Shown in pieces: positions 1 through 9,529 of a DNA stretch of 36,159 bases; positions within the stretch are counted from its first letter, which is position 1, and each line of letters begins with the position of its first letter. This DNA is from an uncultured Clostridium sp. GTDB taxonomy: Bacteria > Bacillota > Clostridia > TANB77 > CAG-508. Below the pieces are notes generated by a model. It did no database searches and was not told where the DNA came from. It was given only the letters and a program-made list of their open reading frames with translations. Both the position numbers and the translations under genes were made by a program. The stretch lies in assembly GCA_945949485.1 (NCBI GenBank), contig CAMFER010000009.1, positions 1 through 36,159 of the forward strand, given 5' to 3'.

Positions 1-48
1 ATAATTTCATACTTTTGTTTTTCTTTCAATGAGAGTTCCACCTTTCGC
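1..48 (-). mobile_element. 5' end of a probable IS transposase gene running off the left edge (MRKVELSLKEKQKYEII...)
   Basis: Minus strand: AAGGAGAACAAT ATG CGA AAG GTG GAA CTC TCA TTG AAA GAA AAA CAA AAG TAT GAA ATT; resembles the N-terminus of ISNCY-type transposases; only about 16 codons visible. Confidence 0.4.
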
Positions 49-117
49 ATATTGTTCTCCTTAGATTTAAATGATTATTTTAATTATATAATTTAAGAGA
101 ACAAATATTTTTTAGTT

Positions 118-163
118 GGGACATTTTCTCATTTCTTTACTTAAGACATTATCACATTTCTTT
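118..163. repeat. Tandem-like repeat gggacattttctcatttcttt / aagacattatcacatttcttt, possible IS end (transposase-binding repeats)
   Basis: Two similar 21-nt units about 25 nt apart upstream of the partial transposase ORF. Confidence 0.4.
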
Positions 164-268
164 CATATGAATTAAAAACTTTTTATATACTTGTTGCAAA
201 ATAAAATTCCTTGAGTTATAATCACGATATAGAATAATAAATGTAATAATATAAAAGGAGGATATGTT

Positions 269-1012
269 ATGGAAGAGAAAAAAGGGGCAAAAAAAGCAGA
301 AGTAAAAAAAGTTGAAAAGCCAAAAAAAGAAGAAAAGAAAGTAGCAGCAAAGAATGAAGAAATTAAAAAAGAAAATGTAAAAAAAGAAACGCCAAAGAAA
401 GCAAATACTAAAAAAGAAAAAACAGGGAAAAAGAATAATGGAATTGCATTAAAAGTAGTTGTTGGACTAGTTATAATAATTCTTGTGTTAGTAATAGCTT
501 GGTTGGCATATGGAGTCATAAGTAATACTCCAACTAGAACAGTAAATGATTTGTTAAATTCATTAAAAACATTTGATTTTGAAAAAGTAGATACATATGT
601 TCAAAATACAGAAGATGAGGCATTTGACATAAATTCTTTAGGTGGACAAACTTTAGATAATGAAAACGAAAAATTACTTTTTGAAAAATTAGAATGGAAA
701 ATAAATAAAGAAAATATTGATGGCGAAAATGCAACAGTAGAAGTAGAAGTTACAAATAAAGATTTTCAAGTTATTTTAGCAAATTATATGCAAAAAGTAT
801 TAAAAGCAGCTTTTAGTGGAGAACAAATAGGTGACGAGCAATATCAAACATACTTAGTAGACGAATTAAAAAATGAAAATGTTTCAGTTACAACGGTAAA
901 CAAAACAATAAATCTAGTTAAAGTAGATGAAAAATGGAAAGTAGTTCCAGATGATCAATTGTTGGATGCATTACTTCCAGGGATGCAAGAAATTGTAAAT
1001 TCTTTATCATAA
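269..1012 (+). CDS. Lys-rich N-terminal, single-TM protein with DUF4878/lumazine-binding-like extracellular domain
   Basis: Full ORF, RBS aaggagg, K/E-rich N-terminus, TM segment VVVGLVIIILVLVIAWLAYGVI. Confidence 0.65.
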   Translation: MEEKKGAKKAEVKKVEKPKKEEKKVAAKNEEIKKENVKKETPKKANTKKEKTGKKNNGIALKVVVGLVIIILVLVIAWLAYGVISNTPTRTVNDLLNSLKTFDFEKVDTYVQNTEDEAFDINSLGGQTLDNENEKLLFEKLEWKINKENIDGENATVEVEVTNKDFQVILANYMQKVLKAAFSGEQIGDEQYQTYLVDELKNENVSVTTVNKTINLVKVDEKWKVVPDDQLLDALLPGMQEIVNSLS

Positions 1013-1017
1013 CTATA

Positions 1018-1068
1018 AATTAAAAAATGGATAAAAAGGGTCAATTCTTTTTTATCCATTTTTTAATT
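1018..1068 (+). terminator. Rho-independent terminator
   Basis: aaaaaatggataaaaa ... tttttatccatttttta hairpin. Confidence 0.7.
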
Positions 1069-1193
1069 TATTGTATTTGCAATAGTGATATATTAGAGTT
1101 TTGAGTTTATATATGTATGTATTAATTTCTAAATATAATGAATATTAGTAATAAAAATAATTAATAAAATGGCTAAAAAAGAACCGATATTAT

Positions 1194-2096
1194 TTAGCCA
1201 TTATCAATTTTGTTATTTTTATTCGTTGCAGAAGTTGAACTTGTGACTTTTTTGATATTTTTATAAAAATTACATATATTGCAGTTAGTACAGATAGATA
1301 TTCTTTTTTCAAATATTAAATTTAATGTATTAATAAATTCATCTATACAATTGTCGATTAGATGAATATAAATCTTTCGGGGAAGAAGAGTTAATAGTGA
1401 ATTAAGCATATAGTCGTTTGAAGAAAAAGATATATCACTTAAATATTTAGCTTTTACCATATTGTCAGAAATGTTTATTATTTGTTTTTTATCATTTAAT
1501 AAAATGGATTCTGAATTTGAGTATATAATGTGAACTGTGTCAATTGTATTTTCTCTAGAATTTATATATGTTCTTAATAGAGAAATAAATTCTAAATATT
1601 CTTGTTCAACGATGAAATTGCTAGTTGATTCATTTAATAGGTTATCTATGAAATCCATATATTCTTTTATTCTAAAGTTGATAAAACCTTCTAAAAAAAT
1701 TTTTTTGTTAGAAAGGAGATAATTATAAAAATTTCTATATAGTAATTTAAACTTTTTATCAAATATATTTGTGAAATCATCTGCCATCGTATCAAAATAT
1801 ATATCTAAAATTTGTTTTTTCTCTATAGAATTAAAATAGAAATAATTCTGTATAAGAAAGCTTTTTAAAAAAGCTTCTTCATAATTATCTATAACAAGAA
1901 AAGAAAGAATGGAAGAAATTTTAGATATAAATTCTTCTTTATCATTTCCTTTATAATGTATAATAACATTATTATAATGTTTAAAACATTTAGAAGAAAA
2001 GAAAACATCATTTAATTCGATATTGTTAAACTCATTTAATAGATATTGTATTGAATCAATATTATTTGTCTTAATGCATAGTGAGTTCATATACAA
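1194..2096 (-). CDS. YtxC-like putative sporulation protein
   Basis: Full ORF; FINFRIKEYMDFIDNLLNE...VEQEYLEFISLLRTYI resembles YtxC family. Confidence 0.6.
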   Translation of the reverse strand: MYMNSLCIKTNNIDSIQYLLNEFNNIELNDVFFSSKCFKHYNNVIIHYKGNDKEEFISKISSILSFLVIDNYEEAFLKSFLIQNYFYFNSIEKKQILDIYFDTMADDFTNIFDKKFKLLYRNFYNYLLSNKKIFLEGFINFRIKEYMDFIDNLLNESTSNFIVEQEYLEFISLLRTYINSRENTIDTVHIIYSNSESILLNDKKQIINISDNMVKAKYLSDISFSSNDYMLNSLLTLLPRKIYIHLIDNCIDEFINTLNLIFEKRISICTNCNICNFYKNIKKVTSSTSATNKNNKIDNG

Positions 2097-2198
2097 AATC
2101 TCCTTTCTAACAAAATTAGTATCTGCTAAATGTCTTAAATTTATACAGTATTATATGAAAAAAATTTAAAAAAGAAAATTGTCCTTTAAAAGCAAAAG

Positions 2199-2243
2199 AA
2201 AAAACACAAGTAATATCTAATAAAAAAATACTTGTGTTTTAAT
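2199..2243 (-). terminator. Terminator of the GH57 gene
   Basis: aaaacacaagta ... tacttgtgtttt hairpin just after the GH57 stop. Confidence 0.6.
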
Positions 2244-2260
2244 AAAATGTTTTAATAAAA

Positions 2261-3852
2261 TTATGAATAAATCATATAGTCGATATCAGGAAATACGCAA
2301 TCTTTTTCTTCTATATCTTCTAAGAAGTCTTCATCTATTTTATCTTCTTTTATATCATTGTAAAGTCTGGTGAATCTTCCTATATGATCTTTAATTCTTT
2401 TCTTTGCATAATCGACCATAGTGCCATTTGTTATGATAAATAACCAATCACTACTTTGTGCAAGTAATAACTCTCTTGCACATTGATTTAATGCGCGTCT
2501 TTTTAAAGAATTTTGCTCATTTGGAAAAAGCATTGCTAATTCACACATTCTATCTCCAGCAACATGAAGATGTCTATGTACATAGTCATTTGTCTGATTT
2601 AACCAAACTTCACTATATCCATTTGCTCCCCAACTAGAACGGCATGGTGTTGAAACTTGTATATTTGGATATTTATCAATAAATTCTGAAGGAGTTATTA
2701 ATTCAAAACTGCAATCATCATAATATATTTTTTTAAATAAAATATATAACCAATAAGGGCCTTCATACCACCAATGACCGTAAAGTTCAGCATCATATGG
2801 ACAAAGAATAATAGGTGGGGTATCCATGTAATTTGCTAAATTATTTATTTGAGCAGTTCTACAATCTAGAAAGTGTCCTGCTTGTCTTTCAGCAGAATCT
2901 TTAGCCCATTGAATATTATAATAATCTTTAAATTCTGATTTTCCAGTTATTCTATGATATTTTATACCTGTATGAACTCTAACACCATTATGTGCAATAT
3001 ATGGTTTTATATATTCATAATCAGCATCATATCCAATATCACGATAAAATTCTCTATAGTTATAATCTCCGGGATAACCATTAATAGAACTCCATACTTG
3101 TCTTGATGATTCTATATCACGACCAAATGCTATTACTCCATTTGGAGAAACTATAGGTGCAAAAGTTCCATAAATAGGAGTAGGGTCTGCATATAAAATT
3201 CCATGAGATTCTGTAATTATATAATCAATTCCGAATTCTTTTAAATATTTATCTGCTTCTGGAACATATCCACATTCAGGAAGCCAGATTCCTCTAGGTT
3301 TTCTACCAAAATATCTTTCATAAGTTTGAACACCAACTGCGATTTGAGCTTTTACTGTTTTTTCATTTACATATAAGATAGGAAAATATCCGGTGTGTTG
3401 CTCCGGCAAGTTATTATTTCCAGTACTCCAATATCTTGAAAATGTTTAAAGGCAGAAATTAAATCACATTTATAAATATCTTTAAATAGCCTTAAATCAT
3501 CTGAATATCTATCATAATAGTAGTGTGATAGTTCATTTAATCTTTGGTCTCCAGCTGTTCTTTTAATTTCTTTTTCTGATAATTCAATTAATTTTTTTAA
3601 ATAATTTATATATTTTTTTTGTAAAAGTTTATTATCAAGCATAGAAAGTAGAGGAGGAGTCATAGACATTGTTATTCTAAAATTTACTCCTTCATCAACT
3701 AATTTTTGAAAATTTCTAAGTAATGGTATATATGTTTCTGATATTGCTTCATATAGCCAAGATTCTTCTAAGTAATCATCACTTTCAGGGTGATGTATAA
3801 ATGGAAGATGTGCGTGTAATACAAAGCTAACATAGCCTTTTTTTTGTTGCAT
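2261..3852 (-). CDS. GH57 / DUF1957 alpha-glucan branching-type glycoside hydrolase, two +1 frameshift sites: complement(join(2261..3391,3393..3404,3406..3852))
   Basis: ORFs 3367..3894 and 2261..3409 join when the C of in-frame CGG at 3405..3403 and at 3392..3390 is skipped: EIITC-G-ATH-G-YFPILYVNEKT, the conserved GH57 (TC.ATHG..P.L) motif; start chosen at MQQKKGYVSFVLHAHLPF after aaaggag. Confidence 0.88.
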
Positions 3853-3948
3853 TATATATTTCTCCTTTGTTAATTTAATTTTTTTTTTACTCAAAATAAT
3901 TGAGACATCTTTAATTATTATTAATTCAAAGATGTCTTTTTAAATAAA

Positions 3949-4894
3949 TTAATCATTAAAGTTTAGATGAATATTTCCGAGAACTAGGGTTCATAGAAGA
4001 AGGATTAGATAAGTCATATATATCATCTATATTTTCATCTTTATATATTTTTTTGTATAAATCATAAATATTATATATTTTGCCCATATTTCTTATAAAT
4101 GAAATAGAAGAAATAGGCTTAGAAAATGTAGCATTTGTTTTTACATTTCTGAAATAAACCATATTTTGATTTTTATTAAATAATATTCTATCATTTGGTG
4201 ATTCAATATCATTTGATTTTGCAATATATATATATTCATCTTTTTGTATGTTTTGATTAGCATAACTTGAGCTCGAAATAGGACGTCTACCAAGTTCTAT
4301 ATCATAATCACATTTGCTATCTGCCACATGTAGATACCAACTATTTGCAAAATCATTAATTTCAACTTCAAAAGAGTATCCTAATGTATTATTTTTTACA
4401 ACTAATACTGGTTTTGTTATTTCAAAGAAATTCTCTCCATATTTTTCTTTAAATAAATTTCTATCTTTATCTGAAATATCCCAGTAAACAAATAGAGTTG
4501 TAGGAGTTTGTGCAAGTACTTTTACAATAGTTTGGTTGTATCTATATGGTAAATCATAATATTCAACAATTTCTACTTTTTTCTTAGATGTTGTTTTCTT
4601 TCTTGATGTGGTAGTTTTTTTCTTTGTAGTTGACTTTTTAGTTGTTCTTTTTGCAGTGCTTTTTTTAGTAGAAGTTTTCTTTGTTGTTTTTTTAGCACTT
4701 GCTGTACTAGAAGTTTTCTTCTTAGTAGTAGTGGCTTTTTTAGTTGAAGCAGTTTTTTTCTTTGTAGCTGTATCTTTTTTTGCTTCAGTTTTAGCTACTT
4801 TTTTAGCAACGGTTTTTTTAGTTGTTGATTTTGATGTTGCTTTTTTTGTTGTTTTGTTTTCTAATTCAGTTTGTTCTTTTGTTTTTCTTGGCAT
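3949..4894 (-). CDS. DUF4912 domain protein with Lys/Thr/Ser-rich N-terminal tail; probable +1 frameshift near C-terminus
   Basis: ORF 3956..4924; start at MPRKTKEQ after gaggagg; in-frame CGG at 3979..3977 changes C-terminus from RKYSSKL to GNIHLNFND if shifted (stop 3951..3949). Confidence 0.75.
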
Positions 4895-5185
4895 TTTTAT
4901 CCTCCTCGTAAGAAATCTCTTCACTTTCCATATATCTTATAATAAATATGAAAGAAATTCAAGTGAAAAAGTAAAAAAAATGTAGATTTTTGAAAATAAA
5001 AAAATAGTAAAAGATATTTAGAAAAATTAATAAAAATGTTTATTAAAAATATCTTTTGGGTATAGAGTTTTAAGAATATATAACTATAGAAAATATGGAT
5101 TTTGACCACCTATCCTAATTGAAAAATAAAGAAATAAAATATATAATGCCAAAGTACAAATTAAAGTTAGGAAAGGAGGATAACT

Positions 5186-6035
5186 TTGATTATAGATAAA
5201 ATAAGGAAAGTAAACAAGATTGAAGAAAACAGAATAAAAAATGAAAAAGCATCAGATATGATGATTGGAAAATGGGTAAAATGTGATTCTTGTAAAGAGA
5301 TTATATATAAAGATGAATTACATAAAAATCTAAGTGTATGTCCAAATTGCAATAAACATTTTAGATTATCTGCAAGAAGAAGAATAAAACAAATAGCTGA
5401 TGATGGAACATTTAAAGAGATAGGAGAAGATATATTAACAAAAGATCCTTTGAATTTTAATGGATATATGAAAAAAGTAGAAGGGTTAAGAGCTAAAACT
5501 AAAATAGAAGAAGCTGTTAAATGCCGGAATATGTGAAATAGAAGGAGAAAAAACAGTACTTTGCGTTATGGATGGAAACTTCTTAATGGGAAGTATGGGA
5601 ACGGCAGTTGGTGAAAGAATTACACTTTCTATTGAAACTGCGATTAAGGAAAAACTTCCAATTATAATATTTTGTGTATCTGGTGGAGCAAGAATGCAAG
5701 AAGGAATTGTATCTTTGATGCAAATGGCAAAAACATCAAGTGCAATAGCTAAATTAAATGAAGCCGGAAATTTATATATATCAGTGTTAACAGACCCAAC
5801 AACTGGAGGAGTAACAGCAAGTTTTGCTAGTTTAGGAGATATAATTTTAGCTGAGCCTAAAGCATTAATTGGATTTGCTGGACCAAGAGTTATAGAACAA
5901 ACAATGAAACAAAAATTACCAGAAGGATTTCAAAGTTCAGAGTTTTTATTAGAACACGGATTTATTGATAAAATAGTAGAAAGAAAAGATATGAAACATA
6001 CTCTTGCTAATTTATTAAGAATGCATAAAAATTAG
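5186..6035 (+). CDS. accD: Acetyl-CoA carboxylase carboxyltransferase subunit beta with one +1 frameshift: join(5186..5524,5526..6035)
   Basis: Zn-finger [23 protein letters not shown]; ORFs join at AAA TGC CGG A -> TGC (c) [54 protein letters not shown] start after aaaggagg; adjacent to accA. Confidence 0.93.
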
Positions 6036-6059
6036 TTTTATATCTGGAAAGGAGAAAAG

Positions 6060-6854
6060 ATGTCTAATTTAACAGCATGGGATAAAGTAACTATGGCAAG
6101 AAGATTAGAAAGGCCAAAAGCTTTAGATTATATAAATAGCATATTTGAAGATTTTATAGAATTCCATGGTGATAGATGTTATGGAGATGACAAGGCTATT
6201 GTTGGTGGAATTGCTAGCTTAGAAGGTATGACAGTAACAGTAATAGGCGAACAAAAAGGAAAGAATGTTAAGGAAAACATGCAGAGAAATTTTGGTATGC
6301 CAGAACCAGAAGGGTATAGAAAAGCATTAAGATTAATGAAACAAGCAGAAAAATTTAAAAGGCCTATAATAACATTTATAGATACTCCAGGTGCATATCC
6401 AGGAATAGGAGCAGAAGAAAGAGGACAAGGAGAAGCAATTGCTAGAAATATAATGGAAATGTCTAGATTAAAAGTACCTATAATTTGTATTGTGATAGGA
6501 GAAGGTTCAAGCGGAGGAGCTTTAGCACTAGGAGTTGGAGATAAAATTGTTATGCTTGAAAATTCAGTATATTCTATCTTATCACCAGAAGGATTTGCTA
6601 GTATCTTATATAAAGATTCTACTAAAGCAAAAGAAGCAGCAGAAGATATGAAAGCAACTGCGAAAGATTTAAAAAAATTAGGAATAATAGATGATATAAT
6701 TAAAGAAGATAAAGAGGGCGCAGAAAAAGATTTTGAAGGATTGACAGAAGAATTAAAAAAATATATATTAAAAAATATTAAAAAATTACAAAAAATATCA
6801 CCTGAAGAATTAATAGAAGGTAGATATGAAAAATTTAGAAATATGAATGGTTAA
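6060..6854 (+). CDS. accA: Acetyl-CoA carboxylase carboxyltransferase subunit alpha
   Basis: [61 protein letters not shown]. Confidence 0.95.
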   Translation: MSNLTAWDKVTMARRLERPKALDYINSIFEDFIEFHGDRCYGDDKAIVGGIASLEGMTVTVIGEQKGKNVKENMQRNFGMPEPEGYRKALRLMKQAEKFKRPIITFIDTPGAYPGIGAEERGQGEAIARNIMEMSRLKVPIICIVIGEGSSGGALALGVGDKIVMLENSVYSILSPEGFASILYKDSTKAKEAAEDMKATAKDLKKLGIIDDIIKEDKEGAEKDFEGLTEELKKYILKNIKKLQKISPEELIEGRYEKFRNMNG

Positions 6855-6875
6855 AATATTTAGGAGGTATATAAA

Positions 6876-7646
6876 ATGATTTTAAAAGGTAAAAAAGTAG
6901 TAATTATGGGAGTTAGAAACAAATGGAGTATTGCATGGGGAGCTGCACAATCAGCTTATGAACAAGGCGCAGAAGTTATATGTACATGTTCAGAAGATAG
7001 TTTAGAAAAGGTTAAAGATTTAGTAAAAGAATTACCAGGAACAAGTGTATATGTGATGAATGATGTTAGCGTAGATAAAGACATAAGTGATTGTTTAGAC
7101 GAAATAAAAAAAGATTATGGTAAAATAGATGGTTTTTTACATGCTATAGCACATGCTAATACAGATGATTTAAGAAATGACTTTATATTAACTTCAAGAG
7201 ATGGATATGCACATGCACAAGATGTTAGTAGTTATTCATTAGTAGCAATTACAAGAATGGCAGTTGAAAAAGATATGTTAAATGAAGGTGCTAGTATTGT
7301 TGCATATACATACTACGGATCAGAAAAAGCAATTCAAGGATATAATATAATGGGAGTAGCAAAAGCAGCATTAGAAGCTAGTATAAGATATTTAGCTAGA
7401 GATTTAGGTGTGAAAGGTTGCAGAATAAATGGAATTTCTGCAGGACCAATAAAAACTTTATCAGCAAAAGGTATTAAAGATTTTAACTCTATATTAACTG
7501 TAGTTGAAGATAGAGCACCACTACACAGAAATGTTACAATAAAACAAGTAGGAGATAGTACAGCTTTTTTATTTAGTGATATGTCAAGTGCAATAACAGG
7601 TGAAATTATACATGTAGATAGCGGTTTCTCATCTGTAGGAGTATAA
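6876..7646 (+). CDS. fabI: Enoyl-[ACP] reductase (NADH)
   Basis: GKKVVIMGVRNKWSIAWGAAQSAYEQGAEV; SDMSSAITGEIIHVDSGF. Confidence 0.9.
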   Translation: MILKGKKVVIMGVRNKWSIAWGAAQSAYEQGAEVICTCSEDSLEKVKDLVKELPGTSVYVMNDVSVDKDISDCLDEIKKDYGKIDGFLHAIAHANTDDLRNDFILTSRDGYAHAQDVSSYSLVAITRMAVEKDMLNEGASIVAYTYYGSEKAIQGYNIMGVAKAALEASIRYLARDLGVKGCRINGISAGPIKTLSAKGIKDFNSILTVVEDRAPLHRNVTIKQVGDSTAFLFSDMSSAITGEIIHVDSGFSSVGV

Positions 7647-7663
7647 TTTAAAAGCTTTAAAAA

Positions 7664-7713
7664 TATAAAGACTATTTAGATAAAGAAATTATTTTATCTA
7701 AATAGTCTTTTTG
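7664..7713 (+). terminator. Rho-independent terminator after fabI
   Basis: aaagactatttagataaa ... tttatctaaatagtctttttg. Confidence 0.8.
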
Positions 7714-7813
7714 TATATAAAACTTGGAATAAACACAAAATAATTAATAAAAACTCTTTAAAAAATATTTAAAATAGTATACAATATTAGAAAAATAAAA
7801 TTAGGAGAGGAAT

Positions 7814-9502
7814 ATGAACAAAAAATGGCAAATATACGAAACAAATGAAAGTAAGGTCGAAGAATTAAAAAAATCATATAATTTAAATGATTTAATAGCA
7901 ACTATATTAGTAAATAGAAATATAACTAAAAAAGAAGATGTAGAAAAATTTTTAAATCCTACAAGAAATGATTTTTATAATCCATTTTTGATGACAGACA
8001 TGGAAAAGGCAGTAGATAGAATTTTAATAGCAATAAAAAATAAAGAAAAAGTTACAATATATGGAGACTATGATGTTGATGGTATAACAAGTATTACAGT
8101 TCTTAAAAGTTTTCTAAAAGATGTTGGGCTTGAAGTAGATACATATATTCCAAATAGAATAGATGAAGGATATGGATTAAATAAAAAAGCTATAGAAAAG
8201 ATAAAAGAAAATGGATGCCAATTAATGATAACAGTTGATTGTGGAATTTCTGGAATTGAAGAAGTTGAATATGCAAATTCTTTAGGTATAGAAACTATAG
8301 TAACAGACCATCATGAAGTAGGTGATGTTTTACCTAATGCATTAGCTGTAGTTGATAATAAAAGAAAAGACAGCACATATCCATTTAGAGAATTGGCAGG
8401 AGTAGGAGTAGCATTTAAGTTGATTCAGGCTATAGGAATTAAATTAGAATTAAAGGAAGAGGAATATTTAAAATATTTAGATATTGTGGCAGTTGGAACT
8501 ATATCTGATATTGTACCATTAGTAGATGAAAATAGAGTTATTACAAAACTAGGATTAAAACTAATAAGACAAACAAAAAATATTGGTTTAAAATCAATAA
8601 TTAATTCATCAGGTTATTCGAAAATCGATTCGAATACAATATCATTTGGTGTAGCACCTAGAATAAATGCCTGTGGAAGAATGGGCAAAGCTGAAGAAGC
8701 TTTAAAATTGTTATTATCTAAAAATTTAAATGAAGCACAAGAACTTACAAGAAAATTAAATGATCACAATAGAGAAAGACAAGATATTGAAAAAAGAATA
8801 TTTGAAGATGCAATAAAACAAATAGAAGAAAAATCTCTAGCTAATAATAGAACTATAGTAGTAGCTGGACAAAACTGGCATCATGGAGTTATTGGAATTG
8901 TTTCATCTAAAATAACAGATATGTATTTTAAACCAAGTATATTATTATGCTTAGAAGATGGCATAGGAAAAGGTTCTGGTAGAAGTGTTCCTGGATTTGA
9001 TTTGCATGAAGCTCTTACTAAATGCTTAGATACAATAGATAAATTTGGTGGACATGCTATGGCTGTGGGAATAACAATAAAAGAAGATAAAATACCAGAA
9101 TTCAAAGAAGAATTCGAGAAAATAGCAATAGATAGTCATATTGAAGAAATAATGCCAATTATAAATATAGATGCAAAAGTAAATTTAAGTAATATAAACA
9201 GAGAAATGGTAGAAAGTTTAAAACAATTAGAACCATTTGGAGAAGGAAACAAAATGCCAATTTTCGTTTTCAAGAATTTAAGAATAGATTCAATAAGAGC
9301 GCTTTCTGAAGGAAAACATCTAAAAATGACTTTAAAAGATAATAACACAATAATAAGTTCTATAGGATTCAATATAGGGAAAATGGCAGAAGATTATAAA
9401 ATTGGTGATAGAATAGATGTAGTTGGAGTATTAGAAATTAACAGTTTCAATGGAGTAGATAATTTGCAAATAAATATTAAAGATATAATGAAATCAGTGT
9501 GA
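7814..9502 (+). CDS. recJ: Single-stranded-DNA-specific exonuclease RecJ
   Basis: TIYGDYDVDGITS, DHHE, GSGRSVPGFDLHEAL, GGHAMAVG. Confidence 0.93.
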   Translation: MNKKWQIYETNESKVEELKKSYNLNDLIATILVNRNITKKEDVEKFLNPTRNDFYNPFLMTDMEKAVDRILIAIKNKEKVTIYGDYDVDGITSITVLKSFLKDVGLEVDTYIPNRIDEGYGLNKKAIEKIKENGCQLMITVDCGISGIEEVEYANSLGIETIVTDHHEVGDVLPNALAVVDNKRKDSTYPFRELAGVGVAFKLIQAIGIKLELKEEEYLKYLDIVAVGTISDIVPLVDENRVITKLGLKLIRQTKNIGLKSIINSSGYSKIDSNTISFGVAPRINACGRMGKAEEALKLLLSKNLNEAQELTRKLNDHNRERQDIEKRIFEDAIKQIEEKSLANNRTIVVAGQNWHHGVIGIVSSKITDMYFKPSILLCLEDGIGKGSGRSVPGFDLHEALTKCLDTIDKFGGHAMAVGITIKEDKIPEFKEEFEKIAIDSHIEEIMPIINIDAKVNLSNINREMVESLKQLEPFGEGNKMPIFVFKNLRIDSIRALSEGKHLKMTLKDNNTIISSIGFNIGKMAEDYKIGDRIDVVGVLEINSFNGVDNLQINIKDIMKSV

Positions 9503-9529
9503 AGAAATATAAAGGGGAAGTGATTTAAA

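Noticed and set aside
4608-4985. Plus-strand ORF of 125 aa (MVVFFFVVDFLVV...)
   Set aside because: Antisense of the Lys/Thr-rich DUF4912 tail; compositional artefact.
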